A DNA stretch of 43,882 nucleotides, from assembly GCA_016190005.1 (NCBI GenBank), contig JACPRK010000116.1:1-43882 (forward strand). The letters run 5' to 3'. The DNA is from Candidatus Wallbacteria bacterium. Its GTDB lineage: Bacteria; Muiribacteriota; UBA6191; JACPRK01. A program made the position numbers and the translations under genes. This document shows positions 14,180 to 23,259 of the stretch, one piece after another; position 1 is the first letter of the stretch, and each line of letters opens with the position of its first letter. The notes below the pieces were generated by a model that worked only from the letters and a program-made list of their open reading frames with translations, was not told the origin of the DNA and did not search any database.

Positions 14180-16861
14180 CTACTTTCCTGCCAGCCGCTC
14201 CAGGCGGGCCAGGGCGTCGGCAGCGGGAGCGGGGGACTCCGTCCGGCGCGCCTTGGCACGGGAGCGGAGGCTCTCCAGCCGCGAGCGAACCTCTTCTTCC
14301 TGGAGGGGATCGAGCGCGGGGCGCAGCTGGGGCGCGAGCGACGACATCAGCGCGGGCTCGGACGCAGCGGGTCGCGCTGGCAGCGGCGCGGATACCGGCT
14401 GGGGCGCCGGCTTCGCGGCAGCTGGCTTCGACCGGGCTGCCTTCGCGGCCTCTGCCTCACGCAGCGCCGGTGAGACGTAGACGCTGCCGTCGCTCTCGTC
14501 GCGGCTCGAGGCTGAACCGCTGGGCCTCGCCGGCTCCGAGCGCTCGGCGGCGAGCCGAGCCAGCGCCTCGTCGGCCGGTGACCCTACACCCGCGCCAATC
14601 TTCTGCTCTGCTTCGGACCTGGGCCGGGCCGATCTTGCGGCCTCCGCGGCGGCGCCGTCCGCCGGCTCTTCGGCCGCTCTCGAAACCGGCTGCTCCGGCA
14701 TGCCGGGCGGGGGCTCTAGCGGCACCAGCGTCAGCTCTGCCGGCTCCAGTCTGGCTTCGGGGGCCGACCGCCCTGCTCTGTTCTCGGGCCGCTCAGCCTT
14801 CTTGCGGGAGTCAATGGCCCCGCCAGAGCCTTCGAGTCCTGCGGCTGCCTCCGTGTCTCCGGCGTGCGGGGCCACTGGGTTCTCCGAGGCCGACTTGGCC
14901 TTCGGCTTTGCCGGAGGCGCAGGAACGGCCGGGGCGGGCGCAGCCTTGCGGCCCGGCTTCGGCCTGGCGTCCCGATCGTGGGCGGTGTTCGGCAATGCCC
15001 TGGGCTTCACTCGGGCGTTGCGGCGCGAGCGGGCCCGTCCGACCTCCCGGGCGCCGACCTTCTCGGGAGCCAGCTCCTCGCGCGGCTCGGCGCCATGCCG
15101 GTCCTTGAGCCCCGCCAGGAGGGCGTCGAGCTCCGGATCGCCCGAATTGGCCAGCCCGGCGTTCATCGGCGGCTCCTCGCCTTGCCGAGGACCCTCGGCG
15201 AGCTCATCGGGCACGCGGCGTGGGTCCTGATCGAGCAAGAAATCGTCGTAGGCGACATCGAAGAAGAGCACGTCGCCGCCCCTGGCCAGCACCTCGGCCG
15301 AGAGCGCGTTGCGCAGCACTGAGGCCTCTACGCCCGGCGGCGGCGCGGGCGGCCGCTGCCGGCTCGTCCCGCGCGAGCCGGTGCGTGCCTCGCCCAGGTG
15401 GTTGTCCAGCCGGACCCGATACGCTCCGTCTTCCAGCCAGACCGACAGCTCCCGAGTCCGCTCGAAGACCGACATCGGTCCCGTGCGGATCACCTTGTGA
15501 GTTGCCAGGTCCTCGATCGTCAGCTCGAGCAGGTCGGAGGTTTCGCCCAGGGCGTGTTCGGTGTCGTACCAGAGAGAACCGTTCCGGCGGAAGACGAGCC
15601 GGGAGTAGTTGAAGGTGAGATCGGTGCTGCGTCCTCGCGCCAGCGCGATCGAGGGGTGCGCGAAGACCAGATCGGTCCCGGGCTGCCGCAGTTCCAGCGT
15701 GTAGCTGCCGGGTTCCAGCTCCAGAAGCTCGGGCATCCCGCCTCCCAGGGCCGACCCGTAGCCGTCGCGGGTGGTTCTTCCCTGCCGTACGACCTTGCCG
15801 GACCTGTCCTTGAGGGCGAACTCCATCTCGAGCCAGGTCTCCCGCTCGCCGCGTGTGTAGACGCGTAGCCGGGAGAACTTCTCCTTCCAGACGGCTGTGC
15901 GCTGGATGCTCAGCCTGGAAACCTGGGTCTTCGGCCGCATCGTGTACCGATACGGGGCCGCGCCGCTCCTGCCCTGGAAGGCGACCTTCACCAGGCCGCC
16001 GCGGGTCACCTTGTCCTCGCGGATGTTGGGCGAGTCGTAGACGGCCTGAAAGCCGCTCTCGAAGGACCGAGCAATGGCAGCGAAGAGCTCGCGCAGGGAC
16101 TGTGCCCTGGGAGCTGGCAGATAGAGGCCGCCCGTCTGGCGCGCTAGCTGCTCGAGCAGCTCGTGGTCGACCTTCTTGCCGACGCCCACCGTGTAAATCT
16201 CGATGCCGTGGTGGCGCGCGGCGGCGATGAGGTGTGGCGCCGTGTCGCGCGAGAGCCGCTTGCGCTTGTGGGGAAAATCCTGCTCGCGCCCGTCGCTCAC
16301 GACGATCACGACTTGGCGGCCGATGCCGCTGGCGGACTCGTGCATGCCGACCGCGATGCCGTCGTAGAGGGCCGAGGCACCGTAGGCCTGGAGGCTCAGG
16401 ATCGCGTCGCGCATCAGACGCTTGTCGGTCGTCAGTTGCTGCAGCGGCTTGACGACCCGGCCGAAGCTGACGACCGCCATCTCGTCGTAAGGCGCCAGCT
16501 GCTCCACCAAGTGGTTGGCGGCCTCCTTCAGGTAGGCGAGGGTGCCGGACTCGCTTCCGCTGGAGTCGACGACGAGACCGATGCTGACGCCGGACCGATA
16601 GGGCAAGAGCTCGAAGCTCGGGATGGCGACTTCTTCCTCGGCGAGCCGTACGTCGGCCGCGGTGAGCCGGCGGAACGGGAGCTTGTCGAAGCTCCTGACG
16701 TCGAACAGGACGCGCACGCGCGGGAACTCGTCGATCTCGACCTTGTGGACGGAGACGTCGAGGCCGGCGGCCGGTGCGGAGGGCGCGCAGGCCAGCGCGA
16801 AGGCCACGAACGCCGCGCCCAGAAGGGTCCGGGCGCCCGGGAGGCAGGTGGATGGGGTCAT
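14180..16861 (-). CDS. Secreted von Willebrand factor A protein with long disordered tail
   Basis: An 893-residue protein. Residues 1-33 are a signal peptide; a lipobox at FALAC is possible but weak. Residues about 91-280 are a VWA domain: MIDAS DSSGS at 99-103, a GASALYDGI segment with Ser at the threonine position, and VIVVSDGREQD, so metal binding looks intact. A beta-rich region follows to about residue 540 (PGSYTLELRQPG, AYRVRLDNH). The last 330 residues are Ala/Pro/Arg/Glu-rich and contain short helices such as ELDALLAGLKDR, DEALARLAAER, VRSRLESLRSR and DALARLERLAGK, like those in the secretin tail at 5624-8779. GAAGGA upstream supports ATG 16861; the longer open frame is antisense noise. 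It is the last gene of a three-gene operon, 32 bases after the TPR gene. Function unknown; surface or periplasmic adhesion or assembly is likely. Confidence 0.82.
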   Translation of the reverse strand: MTPSTCLPGARTLLGAAFVAFALACAPSAPAAGLDVSVHKVEIDEFPRVRVLFDVRSFDKLPFRRLTAADVRLAEEEVAIPSFELLPYRSGVSIGLVVDSSGSESGTLAYLKEAANHLVEQLAPYDEMAVVSFGRVVKPLQQLTTDKRLMRDAILSLQAYGASALYDGIAVGMHESASGIGRQVVIVVSDGREQDFPHKRKRLSRDTAPHLIAAARHHGIEIYTVGVGKKVDHELLEQLARQTGGLYLPAPRAQSLRELFAAIARSFESGFQAVYDSPNIREDKVTRGGLVKVAFQGRSGAAPYRYTMRPKTQVSRLSIQRTAVWKEKFSRLRVYTRGERETWLEMEFALKDRSGKVVRQGRTTRDGYGSALGGGMPELLELEPGSYTLELRQPGTDLVFAHPSIALARGRSTDLTFNYSRLVFRRNGSLWYDTEHALGETSDLLELTIEDLATHKVIRTGPMSVFERTRELSVWLEDGAYRVRLDNHLGEARTGSRGTSRQRPPAPPPGVEASVLRNALSAEVLARGGDVLFFDVAYDDFLLDQDPRRVPDELAEGPRQGEEPPMNAGLANSGDPELDALLAGLKDRHGAEPREELAPEKVGAREVGRARSRRNARVKPRALPNTAHDRDARPKPGRKAAPAPAVPAPPAKPKAKSASENPVAPHAGDTEAAAGLEGSGGAIDSRKKAERPENRAGRSAPEARLEPAELTLVPLEPPPGMPEQPVSRAAEEPADGAAAEAARSARPRSEAEQKIGAGVGSPADEALARLAAERSEPARPSGSASSRDESDGSVYVSPALREAEAAKAARSKPAAAKPAPQPVSAPLPARPAASEPALMSSLAPQLRPALDPLQEEEVRSRLESLRSRAKARRTESPAPAADALARLERLAGK

Positions 16862-16893
16862 GCGTGCCGGTCCTTCGGCGATCGCCGGTTGGG

Positions 16894-17514
16894 TCACTCG
16901 ATGTGGATCTGCTCGTTGGGGAAGCTGCGCTTCAGCAGGCCCTCGGTCTTGGCGAGGTACTTCTCCGCGTAGTAGGCGAGCGAGCTGTCCTGGGTTGTCT
17001 GCTGAACGCGGGAGAAGTAGAGCTTGGCCTCTTCGAGACGTCCGCCGTCGAGGAAAGACTTGCCCTTCTTGAAGGCCTCCCAGGCCTCGCGCTCGTCGAG
17101 GATGACGACGACGTTGGGGTTCCGGCGCAGGGCGCTCTCGTAGAGCGACCAGACGGAGTCGTCTCTCGGATTGAGCTTGACGGCCTGCTGCAGGAGCCGG
17201 GAGGCGTCCTCGAACTCGCCGGCCTTCAGGTGGCGCTGGGCGCGGCGGATGAGGTCGCCGACAGCCTTGCCCTTCTCCATCGCTTCCCGGTGCTTGGCCC
17301 AGGCGACGGTGTTGGCGGGGTCCTTCTTGATCGCGATCTTGTAGGCCTCGGAGGCCAGACCGAAGCGGTACTGGCTGGCGTACTCGTCGCCCTCCTGGAT
17401 GTAGTCGCCGGCTCCTTTGACGCGGAGGCGATAGCGGTCGAGCGCCGAGGCGGGTCCGGCGGCCGCGACACATGCGGCGGCCAGGGCGAGTGTTGTGCAG
17501 AGCAGCTTTCTCAT
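16894..17514 (-). CDS. Secreted TPR-like protein
   Basis: A 206-residue protein. MRKLLCTTLALAAACVAAAGPASA is a signal peptide cleaved before LDRYRL; an in-frame longer version only adds unlikely Arg/Ser-rich sequence, so ATG 17514 is chosen. The mature part is helical with tetratricopeptide-like units: GDEYASQYRFGLASEAYKIA near residue 45, AQRHLKAGEFEDASRLLQQA near 95, and AFKKGKSFLDGGRLEEAKLYF near 150. It lies between the Ig-repeat gene (25-base gap) and the VWA gene (32-base gap) on the same strand, so the three are probably co-transcribed. It may be the adaptor joining the other two in the periplasm; this is inferred from order only. Confidence 0.82.
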   Translation of the reverse strand: MRKLLCTTLALAAACVAAAGPASALDRYRLRVKGAGDYIQEGDEYASQYRFGLASEAYKIAIKKDPANTVAWAKHREAMEKGKAVGDLIRRAQRHLKAGEFEDASRLLQQAVKLNPRDDSVWSLYESALRRNPNVVVILDEREAWEAFKKGKSFLDGGRLEEAKLYFSRVQQTTQDSSLAYYAEKYLAKTEGLLKRSFPNEQIHIE

Positions 17515-17539
17515 CGAGGTCACTCCCGTCAGGCGGAGG

Positions 17540-20500
17540 TCAAGGCGCGGCGTCCACGCGCACGAAGGCGCGGACCGACGAGTCGTGCACGGACTTGGCC
17601 TGGATCTCCAGGAGGGCGACCTGCCCGTGCTGCACGTCGGCCGGTACTCGGACGTAAAGGGTGATCTGGGTATGATGGCCCGGGTCGAGCGCAACGCGGT
17701 TGCGCGAGAGGCGCCCCCATGTGCGGCGTCTTCCCGCGAGGAAGAGGACGTACTCCTCGGCGACCGTTCCCGTGTTGCGGAGTGAGAGGCGGGCCACCAT
17801 CAGGCCCGGCGAGCGTCGCACGTCGTCTGGGAAGAGGCGCATCTCGATCCCGTAGCGGGGCGCCACGACCAGGTCCGCGTGGCCACTGACGATCTTCCCG
17901 CCGTAGCTGTCGAAGCCGGCGATTCCGATCGGGATGATCTGGCCGGGCCGGTAGTCGAGGCCCTCCGGAAGGGTCACCGTGCCGGTCATCTCGAGCTCGG
18001 CCTCGGGCTCCAGCCGCACCAGCGGGACCTCGTCCAGGTCGAGCGCCTCGGGCAGCGGGTTGCGTGGGTCGGGCCGGAAGGCGAGGTCGACGGCGTCCTC
18101 GCTGCGGTTGCGCGCGAAGAAGGCGATGTCCCGGGTCTGGCCGGGCGCGATCAGGATGCGGCCTGCGACCGGAGCGACCAGCACCTGTCCGCGTCCCGAC
18201 TTGACGAGCGTGATGGTCGCCGTGGTGACGACCTCGGGGTGGTTGGCGCTGGCCATCCGGATGCCGACGTGCGTGAACGCGCCGCCGGTGGCGTCGCGCG
18301 GCGGGGAGGCGCGGAAGGCCAGACGTGCGCGCGGAGACTCGGGCGAGAGTATGACGTGGTTCTTCGGGAAGTCGATGAACCAGCCCTCGGCGGGGTCGAC
18401 GATCGAGAGGTCGTAGGTGTCGGCCTCGTTTCCGCGGTTCTCGACCACCAAGGCCTGCTCGGAGGGCCCGGCCGGGAGGTGGTAGGTCGCGACCTTGCCG
18501 CCATTCACCACGGGTTTGGAGCTCAGGACCGTCAAGCCGGTGAAGGTCGTGCGCAGGTGGACGCGTTCCGGGTCGGTCAGCTCGTCCTCGTAGGCGAAGA
18601 CGACCTCCCAGTTGACATGGGAGGAGTTGCGGGCGGTGAGCGGGGCGGAGACCTTGAGCAGGAACTCCTGCTGCTGGCCGGGCACCATCACGGCGCTGGG
18701 CGGGCTCAGCTTCACGACGAAGTCGCGAGGCGGTGGATTGACGATGCGGGCCTTCACGCCGCGGCGGTGGGTGCCTTCGTGGGCCACCAGGAAGCGATAG
18801 GTAGCGACCTGGCCCGGGAAAATGCGGTCGTGGCGGTCGAGCGACTGGACGTGAAGGCGGTCGGGCTTGTCCCAGGCCGGTCCCTGGAGGTCGAGGCGCC
18901 GGCCTCCGACGGTCATCCGCGTGAGGAACTCGAGGCGGTGTGAGTTGGCGGGCTGGTCGGCGTAGTAGATGAGCAGGCCGGAGCGGACGTTGTCCGGTTC
19001 CTGGGCGGCCTTGGGTGTGGCGACGGCATAGACGACCCGGCGGGATTGGCCGGGCGAGAGCGTGAAACCGGTGTCCGTCAGCCTGCGGTGCCAGCCGCCA
19101 GGGAAGGCGACTGCGGCGTACTGCACGCGCACTTCGCGGGGGCGGTTCCCGGCGTGGCGCAGTGTGAGGGCATACTCGGCGACCTGACCTCGCTCGACGA
19201 GCTGCGCGGTCTGCTCCGGTCGGACCTGCAGGTCGATCGGGTAGTCGGGCACCTCGCTTTCGAAGTCCGGCAGGCGCATCCGGTTGATGTCGCGGATGGG
19301 CGCCAGGCCGCTCGCGGCTGCGCTGGCGAGGACGGCGACCCGGTAGCGCTCCGCCTTCAGGAAGTAGTAAAGTCCTTGAAAGATGCTTCGAGTCAATTCG
19401 GCCGCCGCGGCCTTGTCGCCGGGGGCGCGTGCGGGCAGGCGCCTCTTGAAGATGGGGCTCGACTGGATCTTCTTCCAGGCTCGGGCCTTGTAGTCACGAC
19501 CCAGCTCGGTTTCGAGCGCGCGGCCGAGCGCGGCGATCGCCTTCTGTTCCGAGGCGAGAGAGGCCTGGTAGCGCTCCAGCACGCTCGCCAGGTCGACCGC
19601 GCTCGAGACCATCCAGAGCGACTGGAGCGCGCGAGTCTCGATGGACGTGGCCTCCTGGATCGACTCTAGCCGCTCCTCGAGACGCGTAGCCTTCGAGACC
19701 GCCTCGTAGGTCTTCAGGTAGACCAGCGGCGCCACTGCCGAAGCCAGCTCGGTGGCGCGGACCGAGAGCTCGGCAGCGACCGCCTGGTAGTCACCGCCGC
19801 CCTTCGGGGTCTTCAGGTGTGTGCCGCCCTTGTCGGGGAGAGTTCCCGAGAGGCGCTGCGCTTCCTGCACCAGGTAGCGGGCTGCCTCCTGGAGCTCGGG
19901 ATCGGACACTTGGCGAGAGCTCACGCGCCCGAGCTTCCCGAGCACGCCGGCGATACGCCTGGCGTCGAACTTCCGCGCCTCCTGGGGATCGGATGCGGCC
20001 CGGCGCACCTGGGCCGAGTACTCCCGCCAGGCTTCCACGCCGCGCATCCGGCCCGTGGCCAGCAGGAGCGCGCGGATGAGTGAATCGATCTGATGGCGGC
20101 TCTCCTTCCAACGCGGGCGTAGCGCGGCGAAGAAGGTCCGTTCCGATGTCGTCTCCTCGTGCTGCGAGGGCTTCACGACCAGTACGCTCGCGAGCTGGTT
20201 CACGACCTTGAGGCGGACCTGCGCCTTGTAGCGGCGCACGGGGGCGGCGTAGTTGAGCGGGATAGCGCAGGCGAACACGCCCGAGCTGTCGTGGCCGGTG
20301 CCCCCCGAGGCGTCGCGGCCCCGGGCCTTGATCCACTGCTTGTCCTGCCACTCCAGCTGCCAGTCCTCGTCGGCGCTACCGGGAAACCCACGGTCGGAGT
20401 AGAGGCGAACCGTGTACTCGATGTCGACTTTCGCGCCCGTCGCGTGGACGGCCGTCCGCCAGGGCAGGACCAGCTCCGGGTTCGGCTGCTCGGCCAGCAG

Positions 20501-20659
20501 GACGCCCTCCGGGTCGATCTCCCAGCGGGCCTGAGCGACGACGTTGGGCAGGCTGTAGTTGCTGGCCTCCAGCTTGCCGACCACGATCGGCTCCGCGCGC
20601 ACGCCGGCGTGCGGCGCCAGGAGCGCGGCCAGGAGTATCGCGATGTATCGCCCAGGCAT
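17540..20659 (-). CDS. Large secreted protein with helical middle and Ig-like repeats
   Basis: A 1039-residue protein starting at ATG 20659 with signal peptide MPGRYIAILLAALLAPHAGVRA; an upstream in-frame TTG at 20677 adds six residues. Residues about 25-165 are beta-rich. About 165-430 is strongly helical and may form coiled coils (EARALQSLW-type and LASEQKAIAALGRALETELGR). Residues about 480-1039 contain five or so successive beta-sandwich units of roughly 100-120 residues, each with a P-G-Q/RGQ turn followed by a hydrophobic strand and an N-RG/N-TG turn (LSPGQSRRVVYAV, FPGQVATYRFLV, VPGQQQEFLLKV, APGQTRDIAFFARN, DPGHHTQITLYV). These match the style of NEW3/CARDB-like surface Ig domains. 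No catalytic motif is seen. First gene of the Ig-TPR-VWA operon; probably an envelope or surface structural protein. Confidence 0.8.
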   Translation of the reverse strand: MPGRYIAILLAALLAPHAGVRAEPIVVGKLEASNYSLPNVVAQARWEIDPEGVLLAEQPNPELVLPWRTAVHATGAKVDIEYTVRLYSDRGFPGSADEDWQLEWQDKQWIKARGRDASGGTGHDSSGVFACAIPLNYAAPVRRYKAQVRLKVVNQLASVLVVKPSQHEETTSERTFFAALRPRWKESRHQIDSLIRALLLATGRMRGVEAWREYSAQVRRAASDPQEARKFDARRIAGVLGKLGRVSSRQVSDPELQEAARYLVQEAQRLSGTLPDKGGTHLKTPKGGGDYQAVAAELSVRATELASAVAPLVYLKTYEAVSKATRLEERLESIQEATSIETRALQSLWMVSSAVDLASVLERYQASLASEQKAIAALGRALETELGRDYKARAWKKIQSSPIFKRRLPARAPGDKAAAAELTRSIFQGLYYFLKAERYRVAVLASAAASGLAPIRDINRMRLPDFESEVPDYPIDLQVRPEQTAQLVERGQVAEYALTLRHAGNRPREVRVQYAAVAFPGGWHRRLTDTGFTLSPGQSRRVVYAVATPKAAQEPDNVRSGLLIYYADQPANSHRLEFLTRMTVGGRRLDLQGPAWDKPDRLHVQSLDRHDRIFPGQVATYRFLVAHEGTHRRGVKARIVNPPPRDFVVKLSPPSAVMVPGQQQEFLLKVSAPLTARNSSHVNWEVVFAYEDELTDPERVHLRTTFTGLTVLSSKPVVNGGKVATYHLPAGPSEQALVVENRGNEADTYDLSIVDPAEGWFIDFPKNHVILSPESPRARLAFRASPPRDATGGAFTHVGIRMASANHPEVVTTATITLVKSGRGQVLVAPVAGRILIAPGQTRDIAFFARNRSEDAVDLAFRPDPRNPLPEALDLDEVPLVRLEPEAELEMTGTVTLPEGLDYRPGQIIPIGIAGFDSYGGKIVSGHADLVVAPRYGIEMRLFPDDVRRSPGLMVARLSLRNTGTVAEEYVLFLAGRRRTWGRLSRNRVALDPGHHTQITLYVRVPADVQHGQVALLEIQAKSVHDSSVRAFVRVDAAP

Positions 20660-20728
20660 CGATGAATGGCAGCCCAATGGACGGAATGGCGTGGGGCCAC
20701 TCCCTCCCTACTGCTATCGACACCCCGC

Positions 20729-20852
20729 CCCGGCGCCTCAAGAAAATCCCGTGGCGTCTACCTGTACCGGGTTTCTTGAAAAACCCGGTACAGGTAGACG
20801 CCACGGGATTTCGACGACGGATTTCGACGGGATTTTCGCCCGGCGCCTCAAG
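20729..20852. repeat. Palindromic element with 31-bp perfect arms and flanking 14-bp direct repeats
   Basis: Arms 20744-20774 and 20781-20811 are perfectly complementary over 31 bases with loop CTTGAA. The identical sequence CCCGGCGCCTCAAG occurs at both ends (20729-20742 and 20839-20852). GAAAATCCCGT near the left end and ACGGGATTTTC near the right end are also complementary. Two further GGATTTCGACG copies lie between. This looks like a small mobile or transposase-dependent palindromic element. It separates the HNH gene from the Ig-VWA operon. Confidence 0.75.
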
Positions 20853-20878
20853 CGGCGGTGCGAGGCGGCCGGGTCGCG

Positions 20879-21424
20879 CTACTCGTCCTCGGGGGAGGCG
20901 CCGGAGTCGCCCAGGGGGTAGAGGTAAGCGCGCCAGGAAGGCGGGACGTCGCGCACGCCGAGGAGCTGGCGAAGGCTGAACTGCCAGCTGGGCCGGGCCG
21001 GGCGGCGCAGCAGCCGGAAGCCGATCTGCGACGGGAGCTTGGAGCCCTTGCGACGGTTGCAAGGGATGCAGCAGGTCACGATGTTGTCCCAGTCGGTGCG
21101 GCCACCCTTGTGGCGCGGGATGACATGGTCCAGCGTGAGCTGCTCGCGCGGGTGGCGGTGGCCGTCGTACTGGCAGACGAAGCGGTCGCGGGCGAAGATG
21201 TTCTCTCGCGAGAAGCGGACTTCGTGGCGGAACTGCGTGCGCACGAAGGCCTGTAGCCGGATGACCGACGGCAGCCGGTAGCTTCGCCTGGGGCTGTGGA
21301 CGAGCTGCTCGTACTCATCCAGGACGTCCACCTTTCCCTGGAAGACGAGGATGAGGGCCCGCTGCCAGCCGATCGCTCTCAGCGGCTCGTAGCTGGCATT
21401 CAGTAGCAACGCCTTGGGGTACAC
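20879..21424 (-). CDS. HNH endonuclease-type protein
   Basis: A 181-residue protein from GTG 21424, chosen because AGGAGG lies six bases upstream and because the family begins with an ALLLNASYEPL strand exactly there. Residues about 70-145 hold the HNH/McrA-type fold: DRFVCQYDG, then LTLDHVIPRHKGGRTDWDN (catalytic His of the DH pair) and NIVTCCIPCNRRKGSKLP. Relatives normally have CxYC in the first knuckle; here it is C-Q-Y-D, so one zinc Cys is Asp. The family is widespread, stand-alone and of unknown role; it is not an obvious homing or restriction enzyme in this context. The palindromic element follows the stop codon. Confidence 0.88.
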   Translation of the reverse strand: MYPKALLLNASYEPLRAIGWQRALILVFQGKVDVLDEYEQLVHSPRRSYRLPSVIRLQAFVRTQFRHEVRFSRENIFARDRFVCQYDGHRHPREQLTLDHVIPRHKGGRTDWDNIVTCCIPCNRRKGSKLPSQIGFRLLRRPARPSWQFSLRQLLGVRDVPPSWRAYLYPLGDSGASPEDE

Positions 21425-21635
21425 CAGGTCCTCCTGATCCGGACTTGCCGCCCGGGGCGGGCGACCTCCCATCGGGCCCGGCTCGGCGTCACCTTCACTA
21501 CCACATGATAATGCAGCGCGAGACTTGGGACACACGAGTCTTCTCGCCCGCCGCGGCCGGCGTCCGCCTTTCCCCAGATCTGACGCCGGCCCGCCCAGAG
21601 GCGTGCAGCCGCTGGCGCCTGGACCGCCGGCGGAT

Positions 21636-21641
21636 TATGAT
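21636..21641 (+). promoter_or_regulatory. Possible -10 box of the M14 peptidase gene
   Basis: TATGAT lies 11 bases before the ATG at 21653, leaving room for a leader of only a few bases. A weak CCAGGA is the only purine run. No -35 match is seen. Offered as a possible leaderless or nearly leaderless start. Confidence 0.3.
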
Positions 21642-21652
21642 CCAGGACTGCC

Positions 21653-23176
21653 ATGATCCGCATCCTAGCCTTCGCGATCGCCCTTGGGATCGCGACGCCG
21701 CTGGCGGCCTCCGACCTCTACCGGATCTGGCTCGACGGCAAACCCGACGGCGGGGCGAAGCTGGCGGACTCCTATCGCACGGTGCTCTCGCTCAAGGGGC
21801 GCTTCACGGACGCGCTGCTCAGCGAGGAAGAGGTCGCCACGCTCGGCCGCCAAGGGTTCCGGCTCGAGTTCGTGCAGAAGGACCCAGAGGGGCTGATGCG
21901 CCGCGTCGCGGCCTCGCCCGACCGCGGGCATTTCCGCAGTTATGCCGAGATGCTGCAGGAGCTTCGGACGTTGGCCGCGGAAAACCCGCGTCTCGTGCGG
22001 CTGGAAGACTTCGGCGACAGCTGGGAAAAGGGCGCAGGCCTGGGCGGCCACGACCTCTGGGGGATCGGCGTCTTCTCGGCGACCGCGGACTCGCGGCAGG
22101 CTCCCTCGGCCCTCTTCCTGGGCGGCGTGCACTCCCGCGAGGTCGCCACGACTGAAGTCCTGACCGAATTCATCCATCGACTCGTCAAAGGCTACTCGGC
22201 CGACCCGCAGATCCGCCACTTGCTCGACACCCGACGGCTCTGGATCGTCCCCCTGCTCAACCCGGACGGCCGGGAGTACGTCCTCTCGACGGACGCCTGG
22301 TGGCGCAAGAACCGGCACAGGTTCCCCGCTTCGGGCGGCGTCGGCGTCGACCTGAACCGTAACTTCCCGTTCTACTGGGCCAGCGGCCTGGGCTCCAGCG
22401 ACAACCCCGCCAGCGCCATCTATCGCGGCGAGGCCCCGCTCAGCGAGCCCGAGACTTCGGCGCTCGGCGCGCTCGTGACCCGCGTGGCGCCCGCTGCCAG
22501 CCTCAGCTTTCACGCCTACGGCCAGTACATCCTCACCCCGTACGGCTACCCGGACCGCCGCCCGGAGGACCGGACAGCTTATGCGAGCCTGGGACGCGGG
22601 CTCTCCGAGCAGACGGGCTACCCGTGGGGCACGGTCAGCGAGATGCTGGGCTACCACTCCAGTGGCCGCCACGACGACTGGCTCTACGGGATGCGGCGCA
22701 TCCTGAGCATGGAGATGGAGCTCGGACGCACGTTCTTCCCGGAGGCACCGGAGCTGGAGGCGCTCAACCGGATCGCCACCGGCGCCTGTCTCTACGTCGC
22801 GCGCGCAGCTGGCGAATGGGTCAGGGCGTCGCTTGCGCCCGTCTCGTCGCCACTACCGCGCAGTAAGGCCGCCTCGAATTCGCCCGACTGCGCGATGGTT
22901 CTGGAGCTCACCAACGGCGGTCTTGCCGACGCGCGCACCGTGCGATGGCGGTTCGAGGGCGGCCCTTCCGCTCTCATGACACCGTCTTCCGGCATCGTCG
23001 CTACCATCCCGGGAGTGCGCCATGCGCCGTCCTCCGTTCGACTGCCCATCTCGATGCGGCGCCCCGTGAGCGGCCTGGTCGCCAGCAGCAAGCCGCTGGT
23101 GCTGGTCGTCACCAGCAACGCCGAGCGCGCCGAGATTCCGCTGGAGTCCACAGTGCGCTCCGTTCCAGGCGAGTAG
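21653..23176 (+). CDS. Secreted M14 zinc carboxypeptidase
   Basis: A 507-residue protein with a signal peptide ending AAS at residue 20, a propeptide-like region to about residue 90, and an M14 domain at about 95-390. Zinc ligands are His-160 and Glu-163 in HSRE and His-287 in SFHAYGQY. NPDG at 203-206 and DLNRNFPFYW at 233-242 give the substrate-carboxylate Arg/Asn pattern, and Glu-356 in MEMELG is the catalytic acid. All key residues are present. The C-terminal 110 residues form a beta-rich extension of unknown role. It would remove C-terminal residues from peptides in the periplasm or outside. A paralogue lies at 33600-35099. It is divergent from the HNH gene, with a 228-base gap in which I see nothing but the possible -10 box. 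Confidence 0.92.
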   Translation: MIRILAFAIALGIATPLAASDLYRIWLDGKPDGGAKLADSYRTVLSLKGRFTDALLSEEEVATLGRQGFRLEFVQKDPEGLMRRVAASPDRGHFRSYAEMLQELRTLAAENPRLVRLEDFGDSWEKGAGLGGHDLWGIGVFSATADSRQAPSALFLGGVHSREVATTEVLTEFIHRLVKGYSADPQIRHLLDTRRLWIVPLLNPDGREYVLSTDAWWRKNRHRFPASGGVGVDLNRNFPFYWASGLGSSDNPASAIYRGEAPLSEPETSALGALVTRVAPAASLSFHAYGQYILTPYGYPDRRPEDRTAYASLGRGLSEQTGYPWGTVSEMLGYHSSGRHDDWLYGMRRILSMEMELGRTFFPEAPELEALNRIATGACLYVARAAGEWVRASLAPVSSPLPRSKAASNSPDCAMVLELTNGGLADARTVRWRFEGGPSALMTPSSGIVATIPGVRHAPSSVRLPISMRRPVSGLVASSKPLVLVVTSNAERAEIPLESTVRSVPGE

Positions 23177-23259
23177 CCGGCCGTCGCAGGGCCTCTCGCG
23201 ACGAGCGCGAGACCAGCCCGCAACCGCAAAGAGGACAACGCTCGACAGCGTCGCCGGGG

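Noticed and set aside
16862..17473. 204-residue upstream extension of the VWA protein
   Set aside because: It is out of frame over the TPR gene; the VWA signal peptide and ribosome site point to 16861.
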